Below are positions 6,015-6,422 of a DNA stretch of 6,422 nt, one piece after another (position 1 is the stretch's first letter; each line of letters opens with the position of its first letter). The DNA is from Methanomicrobia archaeon. Lineage in GTDB: Archaea; Halobacteriota; Syntropharchaeia; Alkanophagales; Methanospirareceae. The stretch covers positions 1 to 6,422 of the forward strand of contig JAFGKP010000135.1 in NCBI GenBank assembly GCA_016928455.1. Direction: 5' to 3'. The notes beneath the pieces are model-generated. The model was not told the origin of the DNA, ran no database searches, and worked only from the letters and a program-made list of their open reading frames with translations. A program made the position numbers and the translations under genes.

Positions 6015-6422
6015 TCACGTAGCTCCTCGTTGCATTCGCTCGAGTATTGCGCATGCCTTGCAGATAGGGCTTGCTGATGCGTCACCACATCGCTCGCACC
6101 GCAGCAGTCTTTGCGATGACGCTGCGTGCGGTAGAAATTCCGCCAGCCGCTGATAGCCACGCATCACTGCATATTTCGTGCCAGGATGCTTCCTTTCTAG
6201 CTCGTTCAGCACCCCTTTGACACTGAACCGGTACGAGCGCGCAGCATAGGGGCACGATGCGGTGATGATCGGGATGTTAGCGAGGAACGCGTAGAGCGCA
6301 ATTTCCTTCTCGGGCACGTCGCGCAGTGGCTTGATGCGCGGAACGAATTCCTCCCGACGTCCGTTCAGCCGTGCCAGCCGCTGGAGATCGCCCCGGAGAT
6401 AATTGATCATGATCGTCTGCAC
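6015..6422 (-). CDS. ncsA: tRNA 2-thiouridine synthase, NcsA/TtuA/Ctu1 family (C-terminal part; 5' end outside window)
   Basis: Adenylates and thiolates a tRNA uridine (U34 wobble for NcsA/Ctu1, U54 for TtuA) in the cytoplasm. The 135 visible residues are the C-terminal part of a protein usually around 300 aa. The frame is open to the right edge, and the GTG at 6422 is an internal codon: QTIMINYLRGDL is the helix that normally follows the GHNLDDEA motif of the ATP-pyrophosphatase core. Also visible are RIKPLRDVPEKEIALYAF, then C57 in SCPYA, the position of the third [4Fe-4S] ligand in TtuA-type enzymes, and a C-terminal zinc finger C109, C112, C121, C124. The N-terminal zinc finger, the PP-loop and the other two cluster cysteines lie outside the window. 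Whether it acts on U34 or U54 cannot be decided here. It converges with atpI across 13 bases, leaving no room for separate terminators. Confidence 0.93.
   Translation of the reverse strand: MQTIMINYLRGDLQRLARLNGRREEFVPRIKPLRDVPEKEIALYAFLANIPIITASCPYAARSYRFSVKGVLNELERKHPGTKYAVMRGYQRLAEFLPHAASSQRLLRCERCGDASASPICKACAILERMQRGAT

Noticed and set aside
5762..6160. 132-aa minus-strand frame spanning the atpI end and the thiolase end
   Set aside because: It overlaps two well-supported genes in a different frame and shows no conserved motif.
1..6422. CRISPR array, insertion sequence, tRNA, rRNA or replication origin
   Set aside because: No regularly spaced repeats, transposase, terminal inverted repeats, tRNA-like cloverleaf or rRNA segment was seen; apart from the divergent promoter the window is almost all coding.

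Overview
The window is a compact piece of an archaeal chromosome. Archaeal markers are an ABCE1 ribosome-recycling ATPase, an A-type ATP synthase subunit I, an NcsA/TtuA-type tRNA thiolase and TATA-box promoters. A coenzyme F420 oxidoreductase of the FrhB/FdhB family points to an F420-using, anaerobic lineage: a methanogen, an anaerobic methane/alkane oxidiser, or a relative. The ABCE1 D-loop reads DEVTPYLDIYQR, close to the DEITPYLDIYQR form I recall from Methanosarcina-type methanogens rather than the common DEPSSYLD form. I cannot name the genus from sequence alone.

Layout: (1) Positions 2-76 carry, on the plus strand, the last 24 codons of a gene that begins outside the window. Its tail resembles the end of RelE/ParE-type toxins. 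(2) Positions 3705 down to 95 hold a tight minus-strand cluster: an FrhB-like F420/FAD/Fe-S protein, an archaeal inositol monophosphatase/fructose-1,6-bisphosphatase, and ABCE1. Gaps of 17 and 9 bases mark it as a probable operon. (3) Positions 3706-3892 are the only real intergenic region. It is a divergent promoter with one TATA element per direction, a perfect 11-bp inverted repeat next to the rightward TATA element, and short repeats in the leftward leader. (4) Positions 3893-6001 encode subunit I of the A1Ao ATP synthase on the plus strand, standing alone without other ATP synthase genes. (5) Positions 6422 down to 6015 are the C-terminal part of a tRNA 2-thiolation enzyme on the minus strand, convergent with atpI and only 13 bases away.

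Functionally the window joins energy conservation (ATP synthase stator, F420 redox), central carbon or inositol-phosphate metabolism, and translation (ribosome recycling, tRNA thiolation). Three of the five main proteins show cysteine patterns for Fe-S clusters, which fits an anaerobe. No mobile element, CRISPR array, tRNA or rRNA was seen. Most of the content is conserved housekeeping. The parts most worth a second look are the divergent regulatory region, the unusual operon partners of ABCE1, and the isolated atpI.
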